The position numbers and the translations under genes are program-made. A DNA stretch of 64,000 bases. Origin: Streptomyces sulfonofaciens. GTDB taxonomy: Bacteria > Actinomycetota > Actinomycetes > Streptomycetales > Streptomycetaceae. Positions 33,607 to 42,640 of this stretch are shown in pieces. The DNA lies in assembly GCF_014656295.1 (NCBI RefSeq), contig NZ_BNCD01000001.1, positions 434,001 through 498,000 of the forward strand, in the 5' to 3' direction. Under the pieces are notes generated by a model, which saw nothing but the letters and a program-made list of their open reading frames with translations, did not search any database and had not been told where the DNA came from. The first letter of the stretch is position 1, and each line of letters begins with the position of its first letter.

Positions 33607-36372
33607 TCAGCCTGATGGTCCTCCGAAGAGTCCACCACCGTCTTCGCCGCCGTTGCCGCCATTACCGCCACCGTTCTTGCCACCTCCGGTGTCGGTACCG
33701 CCGGTATCGGTGCCGGTCGTGGTGCCTCCGGTGTCGGTACCGCCGGTGGTGCCTCCGGTGTCCGTGCCGCCGTTCTCCGTACCGCCATTGTTGTTTCCGC
33801 CGTCACAGGGCCACCAGGGGCCGCAGGACTGGCTTTCCGACGGGCTCGGGGAGTCCGACGGGCCGGAATCGGACGGGGTGGGGCTGGGCGAGTTGTCCGG
33901 GCTGGCCGTGTCCGAGGGTGTCACCGACGGCGACGGTGTGGCGCCCACGACCTCACCGATGGGCTGCGGCTTGGCGAAGGGCACGGGCGGCACGCCCTGG
34001 AGCGCCTTGGACATGTAGTCATGCCAGATCTCGGCCGGGAACGAGGCGCCGTGGATCTTCTCCTGGCCGCCCGTGCCGAACATCTCCAGGAACTCGCGCT
34101 TCTTGTTCTTCTCGTTGTCGTCGAGGCGGTACATGGAGATCGCCGTGGACAGTTGCGGGGTGTATCCGGCGAACCACGCGGACTTGTTGCCGTCCGTCGT
34201 ACCCGTCTTGCCCGCGACTTCCCGCCCCGGCAGCTTGGCCGCAGTACCGGTTCCCGCGTCGACGACGGTCTTCAGTACATCGGTGACATTGTCGGCGACC
34301 TCCGGAGTGAAGGCCTGCTTGACCTTGTCCGTGTGCCGGTAGGTGACTTCCCCGTCCTCCTTGACCTGCTTGACCGAGAACGGGTCACGCTGCTGGCCGT
34401 GGGTCGCGAAGGTCCCGTAGGCGCCGGCGATCCGGATGGCACTGGGGTCGGAGGTGCCGATCGAGAACGAGGGGAAGGCGGAGCTTGCGAGGCTGCTCTC
34501 CAGGATGCCTGCATCGAGAGCGGACTGCTTGACCTTGTCCAGACCGACGTCCATGCCGAGCTGGACGTACGGGGAGTTCACCGACTCCCGCATGGCCTCG
34601 CGGAGGGTGATGAGGTAGTCGGGCTTCTTCCCGAACGACTCGTCGCCGTCGTTGGTCTGCAGCCACTCCTTGCCGTCCCGGTCCTGCCAGACCGACCCGT
34701 CGTAGTTTCTGATCTTGAGCTTGTTCATGCCGTTGTACAGGCTCTTCGGCGAGGCGATGGTGCGTTCGTCGGCGCCTTGGTCGGGCCCGTCGTGCGGGTT
34801 TCGCACACCGTCCCTCATGGCCGCTGCCAGTACGAAGGGCTTGAACGTCGAACCGACGAGGGCACCTGTCTGGTCGGCGTTGTCGGTGAAGTGCTTGGTG
34901 GCGTCCTCACCGCCGTAGATGGCCTCGATCGCCCCTGTCTTGGGATTGACGGAGGCGGCACCGAACTGCACGTGCGTATCCGTCTTCGGGCGCAGCTCGG
35001 GCTTGATGTTCGCCTTGCGGACCTTGTCGACGGAGGTCTGCAGCTCCTGGACCCTCTTCTTGTCGAAGGTCGTGTAGATCTGGTAGCCGCCGCGCTCGAG
35101 GTTGCTCTCCGGGATGTGGGCGTTGTTGACGATGTAGCCGTTGGCCAGATCGACCAGGTAACCGATCTGCCCGCGCTGGGTGTTGGACCGGGGGGTGTGC
35201 AGCTCGGGGAACTCGGTGTACTTGGCACGCTCCGCGGCGCTCATATGGCCGAACTTGACTTCCAGGTCAAGGATGTCGGTCCAGCGCTTCACGGCGCGCG
35301 CCCTGTTCGCCTCCGGGGTGGCGGCGGGATCGATGTTCGTCGCGCCCGCCGGGTCGTAGTACGTGGCGCCCTTCAGGGTCGCGGCCAGGAAGGCGCACTG
35401 GCTCGGGTTGAGCTTCGAGGCGTCCACGTTGTAGTACGCACGCGCGGCGGCCTGGATCCCGTAGGCACCGCGTCCGTAGTACGCGGTGTTCAGGTACCCC
35501 GCCAGGATCTCGCTCTTGGGGACCCGGGCGCCCACCTTGATCGAGATGAAGAATTCCTTGAACTTACGGCTGAAGGTCTGGGCCTGGTCGTCGAGCCGGG
35601 CGTTCTTCACGTACTGCTGGGTGATGGTGGAGCCACCCTGGGTCTCACCGCCCTTGGCCATGTTGAGCAGCGCGCGGGCGATACCCGTCGGGTCGACGCC
35701 CTTGTCCGTCCAGAACGTCTTGTTCTCGGCGGAGATCACGGCCCAGCGCATCGCCTCGGGGATGTCCTCGTACTTGAGGATCTGCCGGTTGGCACTGCCG
35801 CCCGTGGCGACCATCTCGGTGCCGTCGGACCAGTAGTAGACGTTGTTCTGGGCCTTGGCCGATTTGGCCTCGTCCGGCACGCCCACCATCGCGTACGCGA
35901 TGCCCGCGACCGCCATGATGCCGCCGAAGAAGGTGATGCACATGCCGGTCACCAGGCGCCACGACGGCATCCAGCGCGCCCACCCGTACCTGTCGGAGCG
36001 CGGGTAGTCGATGAACCGCTTCCTGGGCGCGGGGCCGCGGCCCTTGCCGCGCCCAGGCCCGTTCGGGCCGCCCGGTCCTCCCGGGCCGCCGGGACCGCCA
36101 CCGCGGCCGCGCCCGCCGCGGCCGGCGCCGTCGGCGGCTCTGCGCCGACCGCCGCGCTGTGCTGCGCGCCGGGCCGCAGCCCTGCCTTCGTAGGGCGGCT
36201 CGCTTCCGGCATCCGGACCGTACGAGTCGTATGAATCGTATGAATCGGAAGGTGTTCCGGTGGTGCTTCGGGGGGCCGCTCGGCGACTTGGCGGCGCACT
36301 GGGCGTGCCACGGCGGGCCGCGGCACGTCCGCCACCCCCTGGCTGAGGCGATTTGCGACGGTGCTCGCTCAT
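33607..36372 (-). CDS. Class A penicillin-binding protein (bifunctional transglycosylase/transpeptidase)
   Basis: A 921-residue protein from the ATG at 36372, which has GAGGAG upstream. A disordered basic/Gly-rich cytoplasmic N-terminus (~150 residues) precedes a single TM (LVTGMCITFFGGIMAVAGIAYAMV). The GT51 domain has ENKTFWTDKGVDPTGIARALL, GGSTITQQYVKN and KILAGYLN-type segments (PKSEILAGYLNTAYYGRGAYGI). The transpeptidase domain shows SXXK as GSTFKPF, SXN as SVN, and KTG as AGKTGTT. The C-terminal ~120 residues are Ser/Pro-rich, then TGGTDTGG repeats. It polymerises and cross-links peptidoglycan outside the membrane. It is divergent from the padR-ino1 pair. Confidence 0.96.
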   Translation of the reverse strand: MSEHRRKSPQPGGGGRAAARRGTPSAPPSRRAAPRSTTGTPSDSYDSYDSYGPDAGSEPPYEGRAAARRAAQRGGRRRAADGAGRGGRGRGGGPGGPGGPGGPNGPGRGKGRGPAPRKRFIDYPRSDRYGWARWMPSWRLVTGMCITFFGGIMAVAGIAYAMVGVPDEAKSAKAQNNVYYWSDGTEMVATGGSANRQILKYEDIPEAMRWAVISAENKTFWTDKGVDPTGIARALLNMAKGGETQGGSTITQQYVKNARLDDQAQTFSRKFKEFFISIKVGARVPKSEILAGYLNTAYYGRGAYGIQAAARAYYNVDASKLNPSQCAFLAATLKGATYYDPAGATNIDPAATPEANRARAVKRWTDILDLEVKFGHMSAAERAKYTEFPELHTPRSNTQRGQIGYLVDLANGYIVNNAHIPESNLERGGYQIYTTFDKKRVQELQTSVDKVRKANIKPELRPKTDTHVQFGAASVNPKTGAIEAIYGGEDATKHFTDNADQTGALVGSTFKPFVLAAAMRDGVRNPHDGPDQGADERTIASPKSLYNGMNKLKIRNYDGSVWQDRDGKEWLQTNDGDESFGKKPDYLITLREAMRESVNSPYVQLGMDVGLDKVKQSALDAGILESSLASSAFPSFSIGTSDPSAIRIAGAYGTFATHGQQRDPFSVKQVKEDGEVTYRHTDKVKQAFTPEVADNVTDVLKTVVDAGTGTAAKLPGREVAGKTGTTDGNKSAWFAGYTPQLSTAISMYRLDDNEKNKKREFLEMFGTGGQEKIHGASFPAEIWHDYMSKALQGVPPVPFAKPQPIGEVVGATPSPSVTPSDTASPDNSPSPTPSDSGPSDSPSPSESQSCGPWWPCDGGNNNGGTENGGTDTGGTTGGTDTGGTTTGTDTGGTDTGGGKNGGGNGGNGGEDGGGLFGGPSG
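33683..33775. repeat. Tandem imperfect repeats encoding the Thr/Gly tail of the PBP
   Basis: The 23-base element CCTCCGGTGTCGGTACCGCC+GGT recurs at 33683 and 33725 with a partial copy at 33752. It encodes TGGTDTGG-type units. Length variation between strains is likely. Confidence 0.75.
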
Positions 36373-36640
36373 CGAAGAACTACTCCTCGGGCAGGCGCTG
36401 GTCCGCCTGGACACGACAACGGTTTTCCGGCTTCCCCCCACATACGGATGTGGCCTGATCGGCGTCCACCCGCGGTGCACCAGGGAGAACGACGATAGGG
36501 GGACGTCACTCGGTTCCCGGTGGTCTGCATGGCGCACAGACTACGCACCGTCAAAGCCCTCGGAAGACACAAGGGGCCCCTAATCCAGGCATCTTGTTTC
36601 CCATGAATCACCGATGTGACGCCGTTCACGGTTGTCCCTC

Positions 36641-36669
36641 TTGTCGCGTCCGGCAGGCCGTTCTATCGT
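36641..36669 (+). promoter_or_regulatory. Predicted padR promoter
   Basis: TTGTCG (36641-36646) and TATCGT (36664-36669) are separated by exactly 17 bases on the padR strand. Transcription would start within the palindrome that follows. The 438-base gap between the PBP and padR starts also has to hold the PBP promoter, which I could not place. Confidence 0.6.
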
Positions 36670-36672
36670 CGA

Positions 36673-36693
36673 GATGTATCGAGTCGATACATC
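36673..36693. promoter_or_regulatory. PadR operator-like palindrome
   Basis: Perfect 10-base arms GATGTATCGA and TCGATACATC surround one base. They include ATGT and ACAT half-sites typical of PadR operators. It lies immediately after the predicted -10, ideal for autorepression of padR and the downstream ino1. Confidence 0.75.
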
Positions 36694-36810
36694 AGCACGA
36701 GATAAGCGCGGATCCGGGCACCGGATCCCCCACCGTGCGGGCGTCCGTACGGACCGGCCGCGCCGACAGCACAGACGCGGCACAGCCAGACCGTGCAGAA
36801 GGAGGCGACC

Positions 36811-37503
36811 ATGAGCCGACGCTCCGGCATCCTTGAGTTCGCCATCCTCGGTCTGCTCCGCGAGTCCCCAATGCACGGCTATGAGCTGCGCAAACGACTC
36901 AATACATCGCTGGGGGTGTTCCGTGCGTTCAGCTACGGGTCGCTCTACCCCTGCCTGAAGACTCTGGTCGGCCAGGGCTGGTTGATCGAGGAACCGGGCA
37001 GCACACCGCAGGACGCCCTCGCCACCCCGCTCGCGGGCCGCCGGGCCAAGATCGTCTACCGGCTGACCGCGGAGGGCAAGGAGCACTTCGAGGAGCTGCT
37101 CTCGCAGACCGGGCCCGACGCCTACGAGGACGAGCACTTCGCCGCCCGTTTCGCCTTCTTCGGACAGACGTCACGGGATGTGCGCATGCGCGTACTGGAG
37201 GGTCGCCGCAGCCGGCTGGAGGAGCGGCTGGAGAAGATGCGCGCCTCCCTGGCCCGCACCCGGGAGCGTCTCGACGGCTACACGCTGGAGCTGCAACGCC
37301 ACGGCATGGAGTCGGTCGAGCGCGAGGTGCGCTGGCTGAACGAGCTCATCGAGAGCGAGAGAGCGGGTCGGGAACGGCCTCGGGATGCCGATGCCGCTTC
37401 CCCCACGGGGGATGCCGCTCAGCAGGACACATCAGGGACACCGGGCGGCCTGCCCCGGTCCGGGGAGACCCGGCCGGATCCGTCCGATGGCCCCACCTCA
37501 TGA
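36811..37503 (+). CDS. PadR-family transcriptional regulator
   Basis: A 230-residue regulator with GGAGG 10 bases before the ATG. The PadR winged helix ([64 protein letters not shown]) occupies residues 1-85. It is followed by a charged coiled-coil dimerisation region ([23 protein letters not shown]) and an acidic disordered tail. It lies 58 bases upstream of ino1 on the same strand, with a palindromic operator in its promoter. It probably controls ino1 as well as itself (inference). Confidence 0.92.
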   Translation: MSRRSGILEFAILGLLRESPMHGYELRKRLNTSLGVFRAFSYGSLYPCLKTLVGQGWLIEEPGSTPQDALATPLAGRRAKIVYRLTAEGKEHFEELLSQTGPDAYEDEHFAARFAFFGQTSRDVRMRVLEGRRSRLEERLEKMRASLARTRERLDGYTLELQRHGMESVEREVRWLNELIESERAGRERPRDADAASPTGDAAQQDTSGTPGGLPRSGETRPDPSDGPTS

Positions 37504-37561
37504 GGACCTGCACGTCCGCAGGCCCTCATCCGCAGGATCGACAACACAGGGAGCAACCGGT

Positions 37562-38644
37562 ATGGGTTCGGTACGCGTAGCCATCGTGGGCGTGGGCAAC
37601 TGCGCCGCATCGCTGGTGCAGGGCGTCGAGTACTACAAGGACGCCGACCCGAAGAGCAGGGTCCCGGGTCTGATGCACGTCCAGTTCGGCGACTACCACA
37701 TCAGCGACGTCGAATTCGTCGCGGCTTTCGACATCGACGCCAAGAAGGTCGGTCTCGACCTCGCGGACGCCATCGGGGCCAGCGAGAACAACACCATCAC
37801 GTTCGCCGACGTGCCGCGCACCGGGGTGTCCGTCCAGCGCGGCCACACGCTCGACGGCCTCGGCAAGTACTACCGCGAGACCATCGACGAGTCCCCTGAG
37901 GCGCCGGTCGACGTGGTCCAGGTCCTGAGGGACAAGCAGGTAGACGTCCTCGTCTGCTACCTCCCGGTCGGTTCCGAGGACGCCGCGAAGTACTACGCCC
38001 AGTGCGCCATCGACGCGAAGGTCGCCTTCGTCAACGCCCTGCCTGTCTTCATCGCCGGGACCAAGGAGTGGGCGGACAAGTTCACCGAGGCCGGCGTGCC
38101 GATCGTCGGTGACGACATCAAGTCTCAGGTGGGTGCCACCATCACGCACCGCGTCCTGGCGAAGCTGTTCGAGGACCGCGGCGTCATCCTGGATCGCACC
38201 ATGCAGTTGAACGTCGGCGGCAACATGGACTTCAAGAACATGCTGGAGCGTGAGCGGCTGGAGTCCAAGAAGATCTCCAAGACGCAGTCCGTCACCTCGC
38301 AGATCCGCGACCGCGAACTGGGTGCCGACAACGTCCACATCGGCCCGTCCGACTACGTGGCCTGGCTCGACGACCGCAAGTGGGCCTACGTCCGTCTGGA
38401 GGGCCGTGCCTTCGGCGACGTCCCGCTGAACCTGGAGTACAAGCTCGAGGTCTGGGACTCGCCGAACTCGGCCGGCGTCATCATCGACGCCCTGCGCGCC
38501 GCGAAGATCGCCAAGGACCGCGGCATCGGCGGTCCCATCCTCTCCGCGTCCTCGTACTTCATGAAGTCCCCGCCGGTGCAGTACTTCGACGACGAGGCCC
38601 GCGAGAACGTGGAGAAGTTCATCAGGGGCGAGGTCGAGCGCTGA
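37562..38644 (+). CDS. ino1: Myo-inositol-1-phosphate synthase (inositol-3-phosphate synthase)
   Basis: A 360-residue NAD-dependent enzyme converting glucose-6-phosphate to inositol-3-phosphate, the precursor of phosphatidylinositol and mycothiol. It is the short actinobacterial form: Rossmann start [81 protein letters not shown], and [18 protein letters not shown]. It is followed by a strong terminator. Confidence 0.95.
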   Translation: MGSVRVAIVGVGNCAASLVQGVEYYKDADPKSRVPGLMHVQFGDYHISDVEFVAAFDIDAKKVGLDLADAIGASENNTITFADVPRTGVSVQRGHTLDGLGKYYRETIDESPEAPVDVVQVLRDKQVDVLVCYLPVGSEDAAKYYAQCAIDAKVAFVNALPVFIAGTKEWADKFTEAGVPIVGDDIKSQVGATITHRVLAKLFEDRGVILDRTMQLNVGGNMDFKNMLERERLESKKISKTQSVTSQIRDRELGADNVHIGPSDYVAWLDDRKWAYVRLEGRAFGDVPLNLEYKLEVWDSPNSAGVIIDALRAAKIAKDRGIGGPILSASSYFMKSPPVQYFDDEARENVEKFIRGEVER

Positions 38645-38714
38645 CTCCGCTCCCGGCACGGCTACGGGAGTCCAACGCCCGGTTCACCGGCGTTGACCTG
38701 CCGTGAGCGGTGAA

Positions 38715-38743
38715 GGGGCCCCGGGCCGTGCGCCCGGGGCCCC
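38715..38743 (+). terminator. Strong terminator after ino1
   Basis: GGGGCCCCGGGC and GCCCGGGGCCCC pair over five bases, 70 bases past the ino1 stop and 34 bases before the MFS start. Confidence 0.82.
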
Positions 38744-38776
38744 TGCTGTGCGCCGGTGTGTGTGAGGCTGTGATCC

Positions 38777-40057
38777 ATGGCTGTCGTCGGTGACCTGCGT
38801 GCACTCCTGCGCTTCGGGGGCTTTCGTCGGCTGCTCGCCGTACGGCTGCTGTCCCAGGGGGCCGACGGTGTCTACCAGGTCGCGCTGGCCGCCCATGTCG
38901 TCTTCTCGCCCGAGAAGGAGACCTCGGCGGGCGCCATCGCCTCCGCCATGGCCGTCCTGCTGCTGCCGTACTCGCTCGTCGGGCCCTTCGCCGGGGTCCT
39001 GCTGGACCGCTGGCAGCGCCGACAGGTCTTCCTGCACGGCAATCTGCTGCGTGCGCTGCTCGCCGCCACCACGGCCGCTCTCATGGCGACCACCGCCCCC
39101 GGCTGGCTCTTCTACGCCTCCGCCCTCTGCGTCACGGCCGTGAACCGTTTCGTCCTCGCCGGCCTGTCCGCGGCACTGCCCCGGGTCGTCGACGCGGAAC
39201 GGCTGGTGGTGGCCAACTCCCTGTCCCCCACCGCCGGCACCCTCGCGGCAACCGTCTGCGGCGGACTCGCGTTCGTCGTCCGGTTGGCCGGAGCCGACTC
39301 CGACGCCGCCGTGGTGCTGCTGGCCGCGGCGCTCTATCTGGCGTCGGCGCTGGCGGCACTGCGCTTGGGCCGCGCCCAACTAGGCCCCGGCGCCGCGGAC
39401 ATCCGGCCCGGTCTCGGCGCCGCGCTCGCCGGCACGGCACGAGGTCTCGCGGCGGGCGTACGGCATCTGGCGGCGCCGCGGTGCCGACCTGCGGCCCGGG
39501 CGCTGCTGGCGATGACGCTGATGCGGTTCTGCTACGGCGCACTGACCGTCATGGTGCTGATGCTCTGCCGGTACGCGTGGCCGGCCGGCCACGGGGCACT
39601 GACCGGCCGGAGCGGTGGGCTTGCGCTGCTGGGGCTGGCGGTGGGGCTCTCGGGTGCCGGGTTCTTCGTCGCGGCCGTACTGACGCCCTCGGCGGTGGCA
39701 CTGCTGGGTGCCGCGGGGTGGATCACCGCCTGTGCGGGGTCGGCCGCGGTCCTGGTGCCGGCGCTCGGCCTGCCCTTCGCTCCGGTGCCGCTGCTGATCG
39801 CCGCCTTCGTCCTGGGGCTGGTCACGCAGGGAGCGAAGATCTCCACGGACACCGTGGTACAGGCATCCGTCGACGACCGCTTCCGTGGCCGGACCTTCTC
39901 CCTGTACGACGTGCTCTTCAACGTCGCCTTCGTCGGCGCCGCGGGAGTGGCCGCACTGATCCTTCCGCCCGACGGCCGATCCGTCCCCCTCCTGGTCACC
40001 GTGGCCGCCGTCTACGCGGTCATTACGGGGTCGATGGCCCGTTTTGGGGCACGGTAA
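38777..40057 (+). CDS. MFS-family transporter
   Basis: A 426-residue protein with ~11-12 hydrophobic segments. The MFS loop motif after TM2 appears as GPFAGVLLDRWQRRQVFLHGNLL, and the second-half mirror region has TQGAKISTDTVVQASVDDRFRGRTFSLYDVLFN (in pieces). The RGR-containing segment is typical of drug-resistance-like MFS proteins of the DUF894/EntS group. The substrate is unknown. It lies between ino1 and the LppU-type gene on the same strand. Confidence 0.88.
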   Translation: MAVVGDLRALLRFGGFRRLLAVRLLSQGADGVYQVALAAHVVFSPEKETSAGAIASAMAVLLLPYSLVGPFAGVLLDRWQRRQVFLHGNLLRALLAATTAALMATTAPGWLFYASALCVTAVNRFVLAGLSAALPRVVDAERLVVANSLSPTAGTLAATVCGGLAFVVRLAGADSDAAVVLLAAALYLASALAALRLGRAQLGPGAADIRPGLGAALAGTARGLAAGVRHLAAPRCRPAARALLAMTLMRFCYGALTVMVLMLCRYAWPAGHGALTGRSGGLALLGLAVGLSGAGFFVAAVLTPSAVALLGAAGWITACAGSAAVLVPALGLPFAPVPLLIAAFVLGLVTQGAKISTDTVVQASVDDRFRGRTFSLYDVLFNVAFVGAAGVAALILPPDGRSVPLLVTVAAVYAVITGSMARFGAR

Positions 40058-40169
40058 GTGTCACATCAATGCCACAGACCCCTTCTTGAGCGCAGAGTTC
40101 CGAGGCGCGCCCGGTAACTTACGTGGGTCTTATCCGCGCCAATGCGCCAAAATTTCAAGGGGGACCCCC

Positions 40170-40688
40170 GTGAGTACGCCGCCGCCCCAAGGCCAGAACC
40201 CATATGCCCAGGCACCGAACGCCTACGGGCAGCAGCCGCCGCCTCCGCAGGGAGGCTACGGCTACCCGCCGCAGCAGGGGCAGCAGCCGGGCATGCCGCC
40301 GGGGCCCTCGCCGTACATCAATCAGGGTGCGCCGCTGCCGCCGGCGCCCCCGCGCCGGAGCAGGAAGTCGGTTCTGCGCATAGCCGGCTTCGCGGTGGTC
40401 GCCGTCGTGGCCATCGGCGGTTGGTACGCCAGCAGGGACGACGCGAAGACCGCAAGCGTCGGCGACTGCATGCACCGCGGCAGCACCAACGACACCAACC
40501 CCGATCTGGAGGTTGTCGACTGCAACGACGCCAAGGCGCAGTACAAGGTGCTCGCCAAGATCGATGGCACCTTCACCTCCACGGAGGCGGACGCCAAGTG
40601 CGTAGCAGCGGCAAAGGACTTCCAGTACGCCTACACCGAGACCGGTGGCGGCAACAGCTTCCTGCTCTGCCTGAAGGACTACAAGTAA
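40170..40688 (+). CDS. LppU/SCO3897-family protein with Pro/Gln-rich N-terminus
   Basis: A 172-residue protein with a GTG start preceded by AAGGGGG. Residues 1-65 are Pro/Gln/Gly/Tyr-rich (cytoplasmic), one TM (VLRIAGFAVVAVVAIGGWYAS) follows, and the external domain has the family cysteines in SVGDCMHRGSTND, VVDCNDAKAQYKVL, ADAKC and FLLCLKDYK. The four cysteines probably make two disulfides. Function is unknown. The gene is convergent with the CCA-adding enzyme, with two parS sites between. Confidence 0.88.
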   Translation: MSTPPPQGQNPYAQAPNAYGQQPPPPQGGYGYPPQQGQQPGMPPGPSPYINQGAPLPPAPPRRSRKSVLRIAGFAVVAVVAIGGWYASRDDAKTASVGDCMHRGSTNDTNPDLEVVDCNDAKAQYKVLAKIDGTFTSTEADAKCVAAAKDFQYAYTETGGGNSFLLCLKDYK

Positions 40689-40762
40689 GAGCCTTCGGCG
40701 CGAAGGGGTACACAAAGGAGTTCGCGCCGGAGGAGCGGCCCTCAGAGCGGTCCTCAGCATGA

Positions 40763-40802
40763 ACGAGGGGCCGATGTTTCACGTGAAACATCGGCCCCTC
40801 GT
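40763..40802. terminator. 40-bp perfect palindrome centred on parS (bidirectional terminator-like)
   Basis: ACGAGGGGCCGAT and its complement extend the parS core on both sides without a mismatch. It lies between the convergent LppU-type and cca genes and would form a 20-bp stem in either transcript. Confidence 0.65.
40776..40789. other. parS: parS centromere site
   Basis: A perfect GTTTCACGTGAAAC, at the centre of a 40-base palindrome. Confidence 0.93.
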
Positions 40803-40817
40803 CGTGTGCGAAGTGAT

Positions 40818-40831
40818 GTTTCACGTGAAAC
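40818..40831. other. parS: parS centromere site (second of a pair)
   Basis: A perfect GTTTCACGTGAAAC, 42 bases centre-to-centre from the previous site, or four helical turns, so ParB dimers could bind on the same DNA face. Confidence 0.93.
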
Positions 40832-40894
40832 ATCGGCCGTCGCGACCCCTGGCCGCCCCCGACCACTCCTTGGTTCTGCCGTCGCGAGCCTTCC

Positions 40895-42382
40895 TCAGCC
40901 CTCCGTGGGGGAGCCTGCCTCCTGGGCCTTCCACCACGCCAGGAGAGCCTCCACTGCCCGGTCGTGTTCCATCGGCCCGTTCTCCAGACGCAGCTCCAGC
41001 AGGAACTTGTAGGCCTCACCGACCACCGGCCCCGGAGGAACGTCCAGGATCTTCATGATCTGGTTGCCGTCGAGATCGGGACGGATGGCGTCCAGCTCTT
41101 CCTGCTCCTGGAGCTGAGCAATGCGCTCTTCCAGGCCGTCGTAGGCACGGGAGAGGGCGCTCGCCTTGCGCCTGTTCCGCGTGGTGCAGTCCGAGCGGGT
41201 CAGCTTGTGCAGCCGGGACAGCAGCGGGCCGGCGTCCCGGACATAGCGACGCACGGCAGAGTCCGTCCACTCTCCGGTGCCATAGCCATGGAAGCGGAGA
41301 TGGAGTTCGACCAGGCGTGAGACGTCCTTCACCATGTCGTTGGAGTACTTCAGCGCGGTCAGCCGCTTCTTGGTCAGCTTCGCGCCCACCACTTCATGGT
41401 GGTGGAAGGAGACCCGGCCGTCCTTCTCGAAGCGGCGGGTCCTCGGCTTGCCGATGTCATGCAGGAGTGCGGCCAGCCGCAGGGTGAGGTCCGGGCCGTC
41501 CTCTTCCAGAGCCATGGCCTGTTCGAGAACGGTCAGTGTGTGCTCGTAGACGTCCTTGTGCCGGTGGTGTTCATCGCGTTCGAGACGGAGGGCGGGCAGC
41601 TCGGGCAGGACATGCCCGGCAAGGCCGGTATCGACCAGCAGCGTCAGGCCCTTGCGGGGATGGGCGGAGAGGACCAGCTTGTTGAGCTCGTCCCGTACCC
41701 GCTCCGCGGAGACGATCTCGATGCGCTCGGCCATGGCCTTCATGGCCGAGACGACCTCCGGAGCCACGTCGAACTCCAACTGGGCGGCGAAGCGCGCGGC
41801 ACGCATCATCCGCAGCGGATCATCCGAGAACGACGCCTCCGGAGTGCCCGGAGTACGCAGCACCCTCGCCGCCAGGTCCCTGAGCCCGCCATGCGGATCG
41901 ATGAACCGTTTCTCGGGGAGGGACACCGCCATGGCGTTCACGGTGAAGTCGCGGCGGACGAGGTCCTCCTCGATGGAGTCGCCGTAGGAGACCTCGGGCT
42001 TACGAGAGGTGCGGTCGTACGACTCCGACCGGAAAGTCGTGATCTCGATCTGGAAAGTCTGATCAGTCCCCTCCACATGGCCGGTCTTGTGGCAGCCCAC
42101 GGTGCCGAAGGCGATCCCCACCTCCCAGAGCGCGTCCGCCCAGGGCCGGACGATCTTCAGTACGTCATGGGGGCGGGCATCGGTCGTGAAGTCCAGATCA
42201 TTGCCCAGCCGGCCCAACAGCGCGTCCCTGACCGAGCCCCCCACCAGCGAGAGGGAGAACCCGGCCGCCTGGAACCGGCGGGCGAGATCATCGGCGACGG
42301 GGGACACCCGCAGCAGTTCGCTGACCGCGCGGTGCTGCACCTGGCTCAGGGCACTGGACTTGTCTTCGTTGGCGTTCGGCAC
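40895..42382 (-). CDS. CCA-adding/tRNA nucleotidyltransferase with HD domain
   Basis: A 495-residue enzyme that adds or repairs the tRNA 3' CCA end. The nucleotidyltransferase head is complete: LVGGSVRDALLGR, the metal-binding DLDFTTDARP (DXD), EEDLVRRDFTVNAMA (RRDF with the base-selecting region later) and ASFSDDPLRMMRAARFA. A C-terminal HD domain is visible as LAALLHDIGKP and HHHEVVGA. The length suits actinobacterial members. It is divergent from the DUF6049-murJ operon. PcnA is a common but misleading label for this family. Confidence 0.94.
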   Translation of the reverse strand: MPNANEDKSSALSQVQHRAVSELLRVSPVADDLARRFQAAGFSLSLVGGSVRDALLGRLGNDLDFTTDARPHDVLKIVRPWADALWEVGIAFGTVGCHKTGHVEGTDQTFQIEITTFRSESYDRTSRKPEVSYGDSIEEDLVRRDFTVNAMAVSLPEKRFIDPHGGLRDLAARVLRTPGTPEASFSDDPLRMMRAARFAAQLEFDVAPEVVSAMKAMAERIEIVSAERVRDELNKLVLSAHPRKGLTLLVDTGLAGHVLPELPALRLERDEHHRHKDVYEHTLTVLEQAMALEEDGPDLTLRLAALLHDIGKPRTRRFEKDGRVSFHHHEVVGAKLTKKRLTALKYSNDMVKDVSRLVELHLRFHGYGTGEWTDSAVRRYVRDAGPLLSRLHKLTRSDCTTRNRRKASALSRAYDGLEERIAQLQEQEELDAIRPDLDGNQIMKILDVPPGPVVGEAYKFLLELRLENGPMEHDRAVEALLAWWKAQEAGSPTEG

Positions 42383-42640
42383 AACAGAAAAGGGTACGTG
42401 CCCACGGTCCCGCGTCGCGCCTTCCAGAGGCCCTCAGCGGCCGACCGGGGACCCGGGGCGGCCCGGCGCACCCGCTGGTCCCGGTACCCTGCCCGCACGG
42501 GTCGAGTGATCGCGTGGGGTGGTGCGCGGCACGTCGCCACAGCGAGCCTCGTTACCATGCGGGGAACGGTTTCCCACGAGCGCGGACACGCGCGGGCGGG
42601 ACACCCACGACCACTGACGACGACGAGGACGGGCGAGCGC

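Noticed and set aside
41396..42640. Extension of the DUF6049 frame upstream through cca
   Set aside because: The extra ~415 codons are antisense to the CCA-adding enzyme and have no domain. The signal peptide begins just after 42641.
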